From Duganella sp. CF517 (lineage in GTDB: Bacteria > Pseudomonadota > Gammaproteobacteria > Burkholderiales > Burkholderiaceae_D): 64,000 nucleotides of DNA. The stretch spans positions 806,001-870,000 of the forward strand of contig NZ_FODC01000002.1 in assembly GCF_900110275.1 (NCBI RefSeq). Reading direction: 5' to 3'. Below the pieces are notes generated by a model. It worked only from the letters and a program-made list of their open reading frames with translations. It was not told the origin of the DNA and did no database searches. Position numbers and translations under genes: made by a program. Shown here in pieces: positions 17,145-27,546 of the stretch; within the stretch, counting starts at the first letter, position 1, and the number at the start of each line of letters is the position of its first letter.

Positions 17145-18394
17145 GCGGACAGGGTCACGCGGGCGAACTTGCGCTTGCCCACTTGCAGCACGAAGGTGCC
17201 GGCCTCGATCTGGACGGCCTTGTCGCCGATGACGGCGCCGTCCAGGCGCACGCCGCCCTGGTCGATCATGCGCATCGCCTCCGAGGTGGACGGGCACAGG
17301 CCGGCCATCTTCAGCAATTGCGGGACGCCGAGCGGCGCGCCGGCCAGCGCCACTTCCGGCACGTCGTCCGGAATGCCGCCCTTGGAGCGGTTGACGAAGT
17401 CGTTGAGGGCCTCGTCGGCCGCCGCCTGCGAATGGAAACGGGCGACGATTTCCTGCGCCAGCGCCACCTTGGCGTCGCGCGGGTTGGCGCCGCCGTCGAT
17501 GGCGGCCTTGAGCGCGGCGACGTCGGCGATCGAGCGGAACGACAGCAAATCATAATATTTCCACATCATCACGTCGGAAATGCTCATGATCTTGGCGAAC
17601 ATGGTGTTGCCCGGCTCGGTGATGCCGATATAGTTGTTCTTCGACTTCGACATCTTGTCGACGCCGTCCAGCCCTTCCAGCAGCGGCATGGTCAAAATGC
17701 ACTGCGGTTCCTGGTCGTAGTCCTTCTGCAGCTCGCGGCCGACCAGCAGGTTGAATTTCTGGTCGGTACCGCCCAGCTCGAGATCGGACTTCAAAGCGAC
17801 CGAATCATAGCCCTGCATCAAAGGATAGAGGAACTCATGGACCGCGATCGGTGTCCCACCCTTGAAACGCTTGCTAAAATCGTCCCGCTCCATCATGCGC
17901 GCCACGGTGTAATGCGAGGCCAGCTTGATCAGGCCGCGCGCGCCCAGCGGATCGCACCACTCGGAGTTGTAGCGGATTTCGGTTTTGGACGGGTCCAGCA
18001 CCAGCGACGCCTGCTTGAAGTAGGTCATGGCGTTTTGCTCGACCTGCTCCCTGGTCAGCGGCGGACGGGTCATGTTGCGGCCCGACGGGTCGCCGATCAT
18101 CGACGTGAAGTCGCCGATGAGGAAAATGACTTGATGGCCCAGATCTTGCAACTGACGCATCTTGTTGAGCACGACGGTGTGGCCCAGGTGCAAATCCGGC
18201 GCGGTCGGGTCCAGGCCCAGCTTGATGCGCAGCGGCACGCCGCTGTGCTCGGAGCGCGCCAGCTTTTGCGCGAACTCGCTTTCAATCAGCAACTCGTCGA
18301 CACCCCGTTTGGTGATCGCGAGCGCCTCTTGTACACGGTCGGTCAGGGGGAGTACCTTAGAGGGGGCCGGCGCTGTGGAGGAAGGGGTAGTCAT
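17141..18394 (-). CDS. tyrS: Tyrosine--tRNA ligase
   Basis: A 417-aa class Ic synthetase. The HIGH motif is HLGH in [23 protein letters not shown], followed by [17 protein letters not shown]. The KMSKS motif is [15 protein letters not shown]. The C-terminal S4 RNA-binding domain is [26 protein letters not shown]. The HLGH/SKN arrangement and S4 tail fit the TyrZ-like subclass common in betaproteobacteria. First gene of tyrS-dtd-PEBP-phosphatase. Confidence 0.97.
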   Translation of the reverse strand: MTTPSSTAPAPSKVLPLTDRVQEALAITKRGVDELLIESEFAQKLARSEHSGVPLRIKLGLDPTAPDLHLGHTVVLNKMRQLQDLGHQVIFLIGDFTSMIGDPSGRNMTRPPLTREQVEQNAMTYFKQASLVLDPSKTEIRYNSEWCDPLGARGLIKLASHYTVARMMERDDFSKRFKGGTPIAVHEFLYPLMQGYDSVALKSDLELGGTDQKFNLLVGRELQKDYDQEPQCILTMPLLEGLDGVDKMSKSKNNYIGITEPGNTMFAKIMSISDVMMWKYYDLLSFRSIADVAALKAAIDGGANPRDAKVALAQEIVARFHSQAAADEALNDFVNRSKGGIPDDVPEVALAGAPLGVPQLLKMAGLCPSTSEAMRMIDQGGVRLDGAVIGDKAVQIEAGTFVLQVGKRKFARVTLSA

Positions 18395-18444
18395 ATATTT
18401 TGGGAGTTTTTTTCAAAAAAAGGTAGTCAGCCTCAGGAGTTTGT

Positions 18445-18450
18445 TATAAT
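18445..18450 (+). promoter_or_regulatory. Probable -10 box of the M23 peptidase gene
   Basis: A perfect TATAAT in the tyrS/M23 divergent spacer, 102 bases upstream of the M23 start. The -35 region is not a good consensus match. The long leader leaves room for untranslated regulation, but I see no clear structure there. Confidence 0.4.
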
Positions 18451-18551
18451 CCTCGATCCATCAATCTTGCCGTACGAAAACGAAACCCGACAATAATTAG
18501 AAGAAATAAAAGGTTCCTGAATAGTTCAAGCGGCAAATTTTAACTGATTGC

Positions 18552-19934
18552 ATGAACCAAATACATAAATTCACGAGCTCACGCTTGTACAGTCTGATAG
18601 CTTCAACGCGCAAAGCGCGCATTGTCAGCGCCTCGGCACTGTTCCTCACAGTCTGTGCGTTCGGCGCCGCCGGCGTCGCGCCGCTGGCTCCGGATCCTGC
18701 CGATCTGCCGGTCAAATCCGTGCAGGAAGCGGTCACGATGCCCGATCTTGCGCCGCAGATCGACGCACTGGAACAGCAATCGTCGAGCGAGCACTTCGTC
18801 CACGAAGAACGCATCCGCGCCGGCGACACCCTGGCCACCCTGCTCACCCGCCTGGGTGTGGAGGACGACGCCGCCGAAACCTTCATCAAAAAAGACAAGG
18901 TCGCCAAAGGCGTCATGCAGCTGAAGACGGGCAAACGCGTGCAGGCGCAGACCGACGACGAAGGCAACCTGCAATGGCTGCGCGCGGTCGTGGTCGACGG
19001 CAAGGACATCCCTGTCAAGAACATCAAGATTTCCCGCAAAAACGACCGCTTCGTCGCGGAAGAAGAGCCGGCCAAGCTGGAACGCCGGGTCGAGATGCAT
19101 GCCCGCACCATCAACTCGACCTTGTTCGCCGCCACCGATTCGAACGAGGACGGCACCAAACTGCCGGACACGATCGTCAAGCAAATCGTCGAGATGTTCT
19201 CGACCAGCATCGACTTCCGGGGCGACCTGAAGCGCGGCGACCATTTCAACGTGGTGTATGAGACGTTCTGGCAGGATGGGGAATTTGTTCGCGCGGGCCG
19301 CATCCTGGCGGGCGAATTCACCAACCGCGGCACGACGTATCAGTCGGTGTGGTTCGAAGATCCGCAAACCCGGCAAGGTGGCGGTTATTACAGCTTCGAC
19401 GGCAAGGCGCTGAAAAAGGCCTTCCTGAAGTCGCCGGTGGAATTCACGCGGATTTCGTCGGGCTTCTCGATGCGCGTGCATCCGGTCTCGGGCGAGTGGA
19501 AAGCGCACAAGGGCATCGACTTCCCGGCGCCGACCGGCACGCCGATCCGCGCCTCGGGCGATGGCGTCGTCGATTTCGCCGGCACGCAAAACGGCTACGG
19601 CAATTTCGTCACGATCAAGCACTGGAACAATTACTCGACCGCTTACGCCCACATGAGCCGCTTCGCGCCTGGCGTCAAAAAAGGCACGAAGGTCAGCCAG
19701 GGCGACGTGATCGGCTATGTCGGCAGCACCGGCTGGTCGACCGGCGCCCACCTGCACTACGAATTCCGCGTCGGCGGCGAAGCCAAGGACCCGAGCAAGC
19801 TCAACGTGACGGCGCAGGCGCCGTTGACGGCGGCCGAACTGTCGCGCTTCAAGCTTTACGCGGCCGACATGTCGCACCGCTTCGCGCTGCTGCAACCGGG
19901 CGGCTCGACCGGCACCCGCGTCGCGGCGAAATAA
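18552..19934 (+). CDS. M23 family metallopeptidase (MepM-like)
   Basis: A 460-aa envelope protein. One N-terminal membrane anchor or signal (IVSASALFLTVCAFGAAGVA, about residues 24-44) is followed by an OapA/LysM-like region (RIRAGDTLATLLTRLG) and a C-terminal LytM/M23 domain. The zinc ligands are visible in HPVSGEWKAHKGIDFPAPTGTPI and STGAHLHYEFRVGG. It should cut peptidoglycan cross-bridges in the periplasm. It precedes anmK, a wall-recycling kinase, which fits a cell-wall cluster. Confidence 0.94.
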   Translation: MNQIHKFTSSRLYSLIASTRKARIVSASALFLTVCAFGAAGVAPLAPDPADLPVKSVQEAVTMPDLAPQIDALEQQSSSEHFVHEERIRAGDTLATLLTRLGVEDDAAETFIKKDKVAKGVMQLKTGKRVQAQTDDEGNLQWLRAVVVDGKDIPVKNIKISRKNDRFVAEEEPAKLERRVEMHARTINSTLFAATDSNEDGTKLPDTIVKQIVEMFSTSIDFRGDLKRGDHFNVVYETFWQDGEFVRAGRILAGEFTNRGTTYQSVWFEDPQTRQGGGYYSFDGKALKKAFLKSPVEFTRISSGFSMRVHPVSGEWKAHKGIDFPAPTGTPIRASGDGVVDFAGTQNGYGNFVTIKHWNNYSTAYAHMSRFAPGVKKGTKVSQGDVIGYVGSTGWSTGAHLHYEFRVGGEAKDPSKLNVTAQAPLTAAELSRFKLYAADMSHRFALLQPGGSTGTRVAAK

Positions 19935-19960
19935 GCCACCACGCTTTCCCGCTCCATCCG

Positions 19961-19990
19961 AAACAGGCCGCCGCACCGGCCTGTTTTTTT
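19961..19990 (+). terminator. Rho-independent terminator after the M23 gene
   Basis: AACAGGCC and GGCCTGTT pair around GCCGCACC and are followed by a run of eight T. It starts 27 bases after the M23 stop. Confidence 0.9.
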
Positions 19991-20101
19991 TCGTCTGTTT
20001 GTTTTGCCCTACACACATAATGCGCCGGCCGGCACGCTTGTTCCGTGCGACACCACACGCAAGCTCAGGCAAAATAGCTTTTTCAGCATGAGGAAACAAC
20101 A

Positions 20102-21199
20102 ATGACCCACTACATCGGTTTGATGTCCGGCACCAGCCTGGACGGCGTGGACGGCGCGCTCGCCGATTTCTCCGGCGACACGATCGACACGCTGGCGGCG
20201 GCCTACATCGCGTTTCCACCGTCGCTGCGCGCCGAGCTGATGGCGCTGCAAGCGGCCGGCGACAACGAGATCGAACGCGAGGCGCAGGCCGCCAACCAGC
20301 TGGCGCAGTGTTACGCGCAGTGCGTCACACAGCTGCTGGACGAAGCCGGACGCGCGGCCGACACGGTGCGCGCCGTCGCCGTCCACGGCCAGACCATCCG
20401 CCACCGCCCGGAGCTGGGTTTCACGCGCCAGACCAACAACCCGGCCCTGCTGGCCGAGCTGTGCGGCATCGACGTCATCGCCGACTTCCGCGGCCGCGAC
20501 ATCGCCGCCGGCGGCCAGGGCGCGCCGCTGGTGCCGGCCTTCCACCAGGCGCTGTTCGGCAAGCCGGGCCAGGCCCGGATCGTGGCCAACATCGGCGGCA
20601 TTGCCAATATCAGCGTGCTGGACGGCGAAGGCGGCGTGATCGGCTTCGACACCGGCCCCGGCAACGTGCTGATGGACGCCTGGATCGGCCGCCAGCTGGA
20701 CAAGGAATACGACGCCGACGGCGCCTGGGCGGCGACCGGCAAGGAAATTCCCGAATTGCTGCAGGAGTTGCTGCACGAACCGTATTTCGCGCTGCCGGCG
20801 CCGAAAAGCACCGGCCGCGACCTGTTCCACCTGGCCTGGCTCGACGCGCGGCTGGCGGTGTACGGCGACGCCGCGCCCGAGGATGTGCAGTTCACGCTGA
20901 CCAAGCTGACGGCGGTCTCGCTGGCGCGGGCCATCGAGGCCTACGGCGGCGGCGCGGACGCCGTGTATGTCTGCGGTGGCGGCGCCTACAACGGCGTGCT
21001 GATGAGCGAACTGGGCGCCGCGCTGGGCGACCACGTCCTGGTGGCATCGACGCAAGCGTTGGGCGTGGCCCCGAACGGGGTCGAAGCGCTGGCGTTCGCC
21101 TGGCTGGGCCACCGTTTCAGCGAACGCCTGGCCGGCAATCTGCCGAGCGTGACGGGCGCCAAGGGCGAACGCGTGCTAGGCGCGCTCTACCCCCGCTAA
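20102..21199 (+). CDS. anmK: Anhydro-N-acetylmuramic acid kinase
   Basis: A 365-aa sugar kinase that opens and phosphorylates 1,6-anhydro-MurNAc to MurNAc-6-phosphate in peptidoglycan recycling. Signature blocks are [70 protein letters not shown] and VCGGGAYN. Full length. It has its own unit between the M23 terminator and a REP cluster. Confidence 0.97.
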   Translation: MTHYIGLMSGTSLDGVDGALADFSGDTIDTLAAAYIAFPPSLRAELMALQAAGDNEIEREAQAANQLAQCYAQCVTQLLDEAGRAADTVRAVAVHGQTIRHRPELGFTRQTNNPALLAELCGIDVIADFRGRDIAAGGQGAPLVPAFHQALFGKPGQARIVANIGGIANISVLDGEGGVIGFDTGPGNVLMDAWIGRQLDKEYDADGAWAATGKEIPELLQELLHEPYFALPAPKSTGRDLFHLAWLDARLAVYGDAAPEDVQFTLTKLTAVSLARAIEAYGGGADAVYVCGGGAYNGVLMSELGAALGDHVLVASTQALGVAPNGVEALAFAWLGHRFSERLAGNLPSVTGAKGERVLGALYPR

Positions 21200-21239
21200 C
21201 CCCGGGGGCCCAAACCCCGGGGGCAGCCAACCCCCGGGG

Positions 21240-21368
21240 GGGGTCAGTGCCGACATTCGGACACGAACTCAAGCCTATCGCCGCCCTTTGGCATGAGGTC
21301 GTGTCCGAATGTCGGCACTGACCCCGGCTTGCTTCATGAGGTCGTGTCCGAATGTCGGCACTGACCCC
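21240..21368. repeat. Cluster of three REP-like elements, type B
   Basis: One forward copy (21240-21266) and two reverse copies (21299-21325, 21342-21368). The forward core is GTGCCGACATTCGGACAC, preceded by GGGGTCA and followed by GA. CCGA-CAT-TCGG forms a hairpin, extended by GTG/CAC with one bulged A. The reverse copies share the extra flank CATGAGG. The preceding bases 21191-21240 carry three CCCCGGGGG blocks. The arrangement of convergent copies around a short spacer is REP/BIME-like. Confidence 0.85.
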
Positions 21369-21398
21369 CGGTTTTTTTTGGGGGGGTGTAAACGACAA

Positions 21399-21424
21399 CG
21401 GCGGACAACCGAAGTTGTCCGCCG
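21399..21424 (-). terminator. UUCG-loop terminator of erpA
   Basis: On the minus strand CGGCGGACAAC, TTCG, GTTGTCCGCCG: a perfect 11-bp stem capped by a C(UUCG)G tetraloop, followed by a T-rich TTGTCGTTT. It starts 22 bases after the erpA stop. Confidence 0.8.
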
Positions 21425-21445
21425 CGCTGTGCAACCAGAACTGAT

Positions 21446-21811
21446 TTATACCGAGAACGAGGAGCCGCAGCCGCAGGTCGACGTCGCGGTCGGGTTCTTG
21501 ATGACGAATTGCGCGCCCTCCAGGTCGTCCTTGTAGTCGATTTCGGCGCCCACCAGATACTGGTAGCTCATCGAGTCGATCAACAGCTGGACGCCGTTCT
21601 TGACCATGGTGGTGTCGTCTTCGTTGACGATTTCGTCGAACGTGAAGCCGTACTGGAAGCCGGAACAGCCGCCACCCTGCACGAATACACGCAGTTTCAG
21701 GTCGGGATTACCCTCTTCCTCGATCAGTTGGGCGACCTTTTCGGCCGCGCTATCGGTGAAGATGATCGGCGACGGGATTACATCTACTAGTGATTCGGCG
21801 ACAGCATTCAT
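21446..21811 (-). CDS. erpA: Iron-sulfur cluster insertion protein ErpA
   Basis: A 121-aa A-type Fe-S carrier that delivers clusters to apo-proteins. The three ligand cysteines are in [16 protein letters not shown] and the C-terminal [10 protein letters not shown]. The ErpA-type N-terminus ([23 protein letters not shown]) is present. It stands alone between anmK and argC, as in many Burkholderiales. Confidence 0.96.
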   Translation of the reverse strand: MNAVAESLVDVIPSPIIFTDSAAEKVAQLIEEEGNPDLKLRVFVQGGGCSGFQYGFTFDEIVNEDDTTMVKNGVQLLIDSMSYQYLVGAEIDYKDDLEGAQFVIKNPTATSTCGCGSSFSV

Positions 21812-21929
21812 TTCAGACTCCTACGTGAAAACATTTAGGTCATTATAGACCGTTGGCGTTGTTTATGCTCCAGACCCCTCGAAAATGGGGGATCGTGTGG
21901 CAAATATCAATGCCAGACTGCGCGCAACG

Positions 21930-22967
21930 TTACGGCAGCAACGCGATTTGCGTCAGGCCGGTCGATTCTTCCAGGCCGAACATCAGGTTCATACACTGCA
22001 CGGCCTGGCCGGACGCACCTTTGACCAGATTGTCCTGCACCACCAGCACGATGACCGTGTTGCCATTGTCGGGCCGGTGCAGCGCCAGGCGCAGCACGTT
22101 GGCGCCGCGCGTCGAGCGGGTCTCGGGGTGCGAGCCGAACGGCATGACGTCGACAAACGGCGAGTCCTTGTATTGCTCTTCGAACAAGGCTTGCAGTTCC
22201 TCGTTGCTCACTTCCCTGGTCAGGCGGCCGTACAACGTCGAGTGCATGCCGCGGATCATCGGCACCAGATGCGGCGTGAACACCAGACCGACCTTTTCGC
22301 CAGCAAACTTTTGCAGTTGGGCGACGGTTTCCGGGGTGTGACGGTGACCCGACACGCCATACGCCTTGAAATTGTCGCTCGACTCGGAGAACAACGTGCC
22401 GATCTCGGCCTTGCGGCCGGCGCCGGAGACGCCGGACTTGCAGTCGGCGATCAGGGCGCCGGCGTCGATCACGCCGGCCTTGAGCAGCGGGTAGTAGCCC
22501 AGCTGCATCGTGGTCGGGTAGCAGCCCGGATTGGCGACCAGGCGCGCGCCCTTGATGGCGTCGCGGTTCAGTTCGGCCAGGCCGTAGGCGGCTTCTTCCA
22601 GCAGATCCGGGCAGGTGTGCTCGATCTTGTACCATTTTTCAAAGACGGCCTGGTCCTTGATGCGGAAATCGGCGGCCAGGTCGATGACCTTGACGCCGGC
22701 CGCCAGCAACTCCGGCGCCTGCGCCATGGCGACGCCGTGCGGGGTGGCGAAAAACACCACGTCACATTGCTTGAGGTCGGCCTTGTCCGGCGACGAGAAC
22801 GCGATGTCCACGCGGCCGCGCAGCGAAGGGAACATATCGGCAACCGGCAAGCCATCTTCCTTGCGCGACGTGATGGCCGTCAGCTGCACATCAGGGTGGA
22901 CGGCCAACAGTCGCAGCAATTCAACTCCGGTGTAACCGGTGCCGCCGACGATGCCAACTTTGATCAT
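21930..22967 (-). CDS. argC: N-acetyl-gamma-glutamyl-phosphate reductase
   Basis: A 345-aa NADPH-dependent enzyme, third step of arginine synthesis. The Rossmann start is [21 protein letters not shown] and the active-site cysteine is in [19 protein letters not shown]. The rest, including [17 protein letters not shown], matches the long-form ArgC dimerisation domain. It lies downstream of rpsI but is separated from it by a terminator. Confidence 0.97.
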   Translation of the reverse strand: MIKVGIVGGTGYTGVELLRLLAVHPDVQLTAITSRKEDGLPVADMFPSLRGRVDIAFSSPDKADLKQCDVVFFATPHGVAMAQAPELLAAGVKVIDLAADFRIKDQAVFEKWYKIEHTCPDLLEEAAYGLAELNRDAIKGARLVANPGCYPTTMQLGYYPLLKAGVIDAGALIADCKSGVSGAGRKAEIGTLFSESSDNFKAYGVSGHRHTPETVAQLQKFAGEKVGLVFTPHLVPMIRGMHSTLYGRLTREVSNEELQALFEEQYKDSPFVDVMPFGSHPETRSTRGANVLRLALHRPDNGNTVIVLVVQDNLVKGASGQAVQCMNLMFGLEESTGLTQIALLP

Positions 22968-23062
22968 GTTCGTTCCTTCGAGGTATAAGTGCGTGGAGAA
23001 ATGGCAGCCATTTTATCAGCCATGCGCGACAAGCGCATGACAGTACCGAATAGCAAAAAAGC

Positions 23063-23097
23063 AAAAAAGCCGCCCGACACGAGGCCGGCGGCTTTTT
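23063..23097 (-). terminator. Terminator after rplM-rpsI
   Basis: AAAAAGCCGCC and GGCGGCTTTTT pair around CGACACGAGGCC. With A and T runs on both sides it works in either direction. It lies 37 bases after the rpsI stop. Confidence 0.85.
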
Positions 23098-23133
23098 CGA
23101 CAGCACGCCGCAAGCGGCGCGCCATAGCGTAAA

Positions 23134-23526
23134 TTAACGCTTCGAGAATTGCTTTGCGCGACGTGCTTTGCGCAGACCAACTTTTTTACGTTCAACTTCA
23201 CGTGCATCGCGGGTAACGAAGCCGGCGCGTGCCAGATCGCCCTTCAGCGCTGCATCGTAGTCGATCAGGGCGCGGGTGATGCCGTGACGCACAGCACCTG
23301 CCTGGCCGGACTCGCCGCCGCCGTGCACGTTGACTTTGATGTCAAAACGCTCGACGTTGCCGGTCAGTTCCAGTGGTTGACGAATAACCATCAGGCCGGT
23401 TTCGCGGGAGAAGTACTCAGCCGCTGGCTTGCCGTTAACGATGATTTGGCCAGTGCCAACTTTGATAAACACACGAGCTACTGCACTCTTGCGACGGCCG
23501 GTGCCGTAATTGTAGTTACCGATCAT
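23134..23526 (-). CDS. rpsI: 30S ribosomal protein S9
   Basis: A 130-aa ribosomal protein with the S9 start [20 protein letters not shown], the block [22 protein letters not shown] and the conserved basic tail [17 protein letters not shown], whose C-terminal Arg reaches the P-site tRNA. It follows rplM by 9 bases in the standard L13-S9 operon. Confidence 0.99.
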   Translation of the reverse strand: MIGNYNYGTGRRKSAVARVFIKVGTGQIIVNGKPAAEYFSRETGLMVIRQPLELTGNVERFDIKVNVHGGGESGQAGAVRHGITRALIDYDAALKGDLARAGFVTRDAREVERKKVGLRKARRAKQFSKR

Positions 23527-23535
23527 GTCAGTTCC

Positions 23536-23964
23536 TTAGATTTCGAGTGCTTTAGGTTGCTGGGCAGCGTGCGGGTGCGAACCTTCAGCGTACACTTTCA
23601 GCTTCTTGATCATTGCGTAGCCCAGTGGGCCCTTCGGCAACATACCCTTGACGGCTTTTTCCAGAGCACGGCCTGGGAAACGCTGTTGCATTTTCAGGAA
23701 GTTGGTCTCGTAGATGCCGCCTGGGTAGCCCGAGTGACGGTAGTAGGTCTTCTCGGTGGCTTTGGTGCCGGTCACGCGCAGTTTGCCTGCGTTGATGATG
23801 ACGATGAAATCGCCGGTATCGACGTGAGGAGTAAATTCTGGCTTGTGTTTGCCGCGCAGTCGGAGTGCCACTTCGCTGGCAACACGTCCGAGGACTTTGT
23901 CCGTCGCGTCAATCACGAACCAATCGCGCTGGACTTCATGGCCCTTAGCGGAAAAAGTTTTCAT
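23536..23964 (-). CDS. rplM: 50S ribosomal protein L13
   Basis: A 142-aa ribosomal protein with [47 protein letters not shown] and [12 protein letters not shown]. Start ATG at 23964. Its promoter should lie in the 129-bp spacer after the NHL-repeat gene. Confidence 0.99.
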   Translation of the reverse strand: MKTFSAKGHEVQRDWFVIDATDKVLGRVASEVALRLRGKHKPEFTPHVDTGDFIVIINAGKLRVTGTKATEKTYYRHSGYPGGIYETNFLKMQQRFPGRALEKAVKGMLPKGPLGYAMIKKLKVYAEGSHPHAAQQPKALEI

Positions 23965-24093
23965 GTTGACTTCCTAAATAATAAAACACGCTCAAATGGT
24001 GGTTCCGCCATTGCTTCAGCGGACTCGGCCTTCTTATTTACTTTCCTGAGCGAACGGAAAGCCGACAAGTATAAGCGGCAACCACCAGCCGAG

Positions 24094-26286
24094 TCAAGCC
24101 GCCATTTGGTCTTCCGCCAGCTGCGGCTCGCCGTAGCGGAAAACATTGACGACATTGAAAGTCGTGTCCGGCACGTACAGGCGGCCCTTGGCGGCGTGGA
24201 TGAAGTACGGCATCCACACCCCGCCCGCGTCCGGATACTTCTTGAACACCGAAATGCCGGTCTCGTAGGTCAGGCCGTCCTCGCCGATGCGGAACACCTT
24301 CAGCGCGCGGTTGACCAGGTCGTTGACCATCAAGCGGTCGCCGTCGATGCAGACGCTGGCCGGCAGCATGAATTTCTCATAGTCGACATCGACGTCGTCG
24401 CAGTAGCCGAGGTAGCCGTAGCTCCACAAGCTCCGGCCCTCGCGGTCGAACACGCGCAGGCAGTTGTTGAACTGGTCGCAGACGAACAAGCGGTCGTTGG
24501 CGTCGATGGCGATGTCGCACGGCGTGAAGTCGCCGTCCGCGTGCCAGCGGAAGTTCTTGCGGAACGCCACGTAGCCGGTCGGCTGGATCTGCCACATCGA
24601 AATACGGTTGTTGAGCGAGTCGGCGATATAGATCTCGCCCCGGCTGTTGACGGCGATGCCCTGCGGCGCCTTCAAGGTGCCGTCGCCGCCGATGCCCTCG
24701 CGGCCGAACGGCACGCCGTAGTTGATCAGGAAGCCCGACGGACTGAACTGATACATCGACACCGTGCACATGTTGAAGTTGGTGACGAAGATGAGCGGCG
24801 TGCCCGGGCAAATCTGTCCCAGCGGCGGCGTGTGCGGATAATAGACATCCATCGCCAGGTCGCCCGGCACGAAGAAGCCGCGCATCATGTCCTGCATCTG
24901 GTGGTAGGGGTCGCTGTCGGTATTAAAGGTTTTCATGCACCAGTTGCCGGAATCGATATTCAGCGAACCGCGCCCGATGCGCGCCAGCGGATCGATGCCC
25001 GCATGGGTGCGGAACTGGTCGTACCAATACTGGTAGACGCGCGTGGTGGCGGTGGCCCACTGGTCGATCCAGCTGCCGCCGGCGAGCTCCCGCGGCGGCG
25101 CGCGGCGGTCCGGATCGATGCCGAGCACGGCGGTCATGCAGTTGAACTGCGACGTCTTGCGCAGGCGGTCCTGGTCGTCGCGACGGTGGCCGACCGATGC
25201 GATCAGCAGCGCCTCCTCCTCGCCCTTGATGCGCGGGATGCGCACCTTGATAATGCTCGACGCAAACGGTTCGCTGACGTAATACACGTCCGGCTCGGTC
25301 GCCGCGCACACCTGATAGGGGCCGACGAACACCACGTCCTCGAGCACGCCGTAGACCAGGTCGGACAGCGAATGGACCGGCTCCATGCGGTGGTTCCACA
25401 ACGGCTGCAGGCCGTTGACGATGGTGACCAGCTCGCCCTCGAGGTTGTAGACGGCGATGGCGTTTTCGATGTGGCCCGGCACGAACACGCGGTCGCCGAC
25501 CACGCACACCGAACGCATCACGTTGAACTTGCCGATGCCGGTCGGCTTGCCGTGCTGGTGCAGCATCACCGTCTCGTGCGGCGCCTGCACGCATTCGTCG
25601 ACGATGGGCCAGTCGGTGCTGATCTTGAGCACTTCGTAATGGCCGGTGTTGGCGAGGTAAATATTGCCCTTGGCATCGCTGGCGATGCCTTGCGGCCACA
25701 GCAACTCATGCCCCGGGCCGGGGCCGCCGACACGACGAAACTGGCTGACGAACTTGCCTTCCAACGTGAACTTGACGCAGCGGCTGGCGAGATCGTCCTC
25801 GGTGTGGAAGAACTCGTCGCAAATGTAGAGGTAGTCGACGCCGTCGCGTTCGCGCACCGTGGTGATGCCGTTGGGATCGGACAGCGGCAGGTAGTCGCCC
25901 TCACCCTGGCCCTCGCCGAACGCAAAGCTGAACCACACCTCGTGCTCGTCGTAGCCGAAGGCGGCCACCCTGCCATGGCCCATGTCGGTACAGTACATGA
26001 GCTTGTCGGAAGGATGGGGGCAGACATGGAATGGCATCAGCAGGCGCGGCGCCTGCGGCGTGGCCTCGCCGGGACCTTCGATCACGTGCAACAGGGTGGA
26101 CAAATCGGGGGCGAACACCAGCAGGCGACTGTTGCCGGTGTCGCACACCCACAGCCGGCCATAGCGGTCGGCGTGCACGCCGACCGGGGAATTGAGCGTG
26201 AAATCGTCGGCCAGTTCGCCGACCGTCGTACTGCCCGGCTTGGTCAGATCACCATATGAACAAAGGTACTCAATAGCTTGGCTCAT
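24094..26286 (-). CDS. Large NHL-repeat beta-propeller protein, function unknown
   Basis: A 730-aa protein without signal peptide or membrane segment, so apparently cytoplasmic. Many NHL-type blades are visible: SPVGVHADRYGRLWVCDTGNSRLLVF, WPQGIASDAKGNIYLANTGHYEVLKI, APQGIAVNSRGEIYIADSLNNRISMW, PCDIAIDANDRLFVCDQFNNCLRVFD, LPASVCIDGDRLMVNDLVNRALKVF. A non-repeat middle (about residues 350-470, with TRVYQYWYDQFRTHAGIDPLAR) separates two groups of blades. The start is the ATG at 26286, with AAGGAGC upstream. I do not recognise a named family; it could be a scaffold, a sensor or a lyase-like propeller. It is divergent from an osmC gene and upstream of rplM. Confidence 0.8.
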   Translation of the reverse strand: MSQAIEYLCSYGDLTKPGSTTVGELADDFTLNSPVGVHADRYGRLWVCDTGNSRLLVFAPDLSTLLHVIEGPGEATPQAPRLLMPFHVCPHPSDKLMYCTDMGHGRVAAFGYDEHEVWFSFAFGEGQGEGDYLPLSDPNGITTVRERDGVDYLYICDEFFHTEDDLASRCVKFTLEGKFVSQFRRVGGPGPGHELLWPQGIASDAKGNIYLANTGHYEVLKISTDWPIVDECVQAPHETVMLHQHGKPTGIGKFNVMRSVCVVGDRVFVPGHIENAIAVYNLEGELVTIVNGLQPLWNHRMEPVHSLSDLVYGVLEDVVFVGPYQVCAATEPDVYYVSEPFASSIIKVRIPRIKGEEEALLIASVGHRRDDQDRLRKTSQFNCMTAVLGIDPDRRAPPRELAGGSWIDQWATATTRVYQYWYDQFRTHAGIDPLARIGRGSLNIDSGNWCMKTFNTDSDPYHQMQDMMRGFFVPGDLAMDVYYPHTPPLGQICPGTPLIFVTNFNMCTVSMYQFSPSGFLINYGVPFGREGIGGDGTLKAPQGIAVNSRGEIYIADSLNNRISMWQIQPTGYVAFRKNFRWHADGDFTPCDIAIDANDRLFVCDQFNNCLRVFDREGRSLWSYGYLGYCDDVDVDYEKFMLPASVCIDGDRLMVNDLVNRALKVFRIGEDGLTYETGISVFKKYPDAGGVWMPYFIHAAKGRLYVPDTTFNVVNVFRYGEPQLAEDQMAA

Positions 26287-26429
26287 TAAATGCTCCTTGA
26301 TTTTAGTCAAACAAAGCGCATTAAATTATCAAGCGGGTGCGGTGGATGTCCAAGCGAAAAAACTTCATGCAAGCCACTCGCCGCCGGACTCCTTTACAAT
26401 ATGGGCAACGATCTTTAACGGAGAGAATG

Positions 26430-26855
26430 ATGGAATGCAAAGTCAGCTGGAACGGCCCGTCGGGCATGAGTTTTTTGGCCCAGACCGGCTCCGGCCATCT
26501 GGTCAACATGGACGGCGCGCCCGAGGGTGGCGGCCACAACCTGGCGCCGCGCCCGATGGAAATGGTGTTGCTCGGCACAGGCGGTTGCACGGCGTATGAC
26601 GTGGTGCTGATTTTGAAGAAGGGCCGCGCCGATGTCCGCGGCTGCGAATGCACGTTGAAGGCGGACCGCGCCGACGTCGATCCGAAGGTGTTCACCAAGA
26701 TCAATTTCCACTTCGTCGTCACCGGCAAAGGCTTGAAGCCGGAGGCGGTCGAGCGCGCGATTTCGCTGTCGCATGACAAGTATTGCTCGGCGTCCATCAT
26801 GCTCGGCAAGATGGCCGAGATCACGCACTCGTTCGAAATCGTCGACGTCGCGTAA
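26430..26855 (+). CDS. OsmC family protein
   Basis: A 141-aa OsmC/Ohr-fold protein closest to the YhfA branch. The two redox cysteines are in MVLLGTGGCTAYDVVLIL and LSHDKYCSASIMLGKMAEI. OsmC proteins are thiol peroxidases, while the YhfA branch is uncharacterised. Two adjacent ATGs are possible (26427 and 26430); the second has better spacing from GGAG. Convergent with coq7, 6 bases apart. Confidence 0.88.
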   Translation: MECKVSWNGPSGMSFLAQTGSGHLVNMDGAPEGGGHNLAPRPMEMVLLGTGGCTAYDVVLILKKGRADVRGCECTLKADRADVDPKVFTKINFHFVVTGKGLKPEAVERAISLSHDKYCSASIMLGKMAEITHSFEIVDVA

Positions 26856-26861
26856 TCGCCC

Positions 26862-27503
26862 CTAAATATAATACGCGGTACCGGTCATGATCTTGCCCAT
26901 CACCGACATCACGGCTTGCACCGGCGCCGGCGTTTGCGCGGCGCCCAGCGCCTGCGCGGCGGCGCCGTGTTCGATCTCGTCGATGCGCATCTGCTCGACG
27001 ATCGCGCGCGACTTGGCGTCCTGCGGCGGCAGCTTGTCCAGATGGCTGGCCAGGTGCGCCTCCACCTGGCGCTCGGTCTCGACCACGAAACCGAGGCTGC
27101 GGGCGTCGCCCAGCACCGCCGCCACCGTGCCGAGCGCGTAGGCGCCGGCGTAGAACAGCGGATTCAACACGCTGGTGTGCGAGCCCAGCTCGTTCAACCG
27201 CTGCGCGGTCCACGCCAGATGGTCTTCCTCTTCCCTGCCGGCCTGCTCGAACTGGGCGCGCATTGCCGCCGTCTTGGCGAAGCGCCCCTGCGAGTTGTAC
27301 AGCGCCTGCGCGCACACCTCGCCCACGTGGTTGACCCGCATCAGGCCGGCGCTGTGGCGCTGTTCCGCCTCGCTCAGCTGGCCGTCGTCGGAGCGCAGGC
27401 CGGGATTCGGCCGCGAGGCCGAGGCGACGCCGGCGATCACGCGCAACGCCTTGTCGGCGTCGGCGATAAAACGGTCCAGAGGGGTGTGGTGGAAGTCGGC
27501 CAT
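26862..27503 (-). CDS. coq7: 3-demethoxyubiquinol 3-hydroxylase (Coq7/CAT5 family)
   Basis: A 213-aa di-iron hydroxylase of ubiquinone synthesis. The metal ligands are in [43 protein letters not shown] and [13 protein letters not shown], the E...ExxH...E...ExxH set of the ferritin-like fold. The family is used in place of UbiF in many beta- and gammaproteobacteria. Confidence 0.95.
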   Translation of the reverse strand: MADFHHTPLDRFIADADKALRVIAGVASASRPNPGLRSDDGQLSEAEQRHSAGLMRVNHVGEVCAQALYNSQGRFAKTAAMRAQFEQAGREEEDHLAWTAQRLNELGSHTSVLNPLFYAGAYALGTVAAVLGDARSLGFVVETERQVEAHLASHLDKLPPQDAKSRAIVEQMRIDEIEHGAAAQALGAAQTPAPVQAVMSVMGKIMTGTAYYI

Positions 27504-27546
27504 GGCGGTTCTTGGTTCGTCAAAACCACCATTATAGGGGCGCGCT

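Noticed and set aside
21191..21240. CCCCGGGGG blocks as a distinct mobile element
   Set aside because: Too short and simple; they look like flanks of the REP cluster.
23149..26259. 1036-codon plus-strand open frame across rpsI, rplM and the NHL gene
   Set aside because: It overlaps three well-supported minus-strand genes and has no domain pattern.
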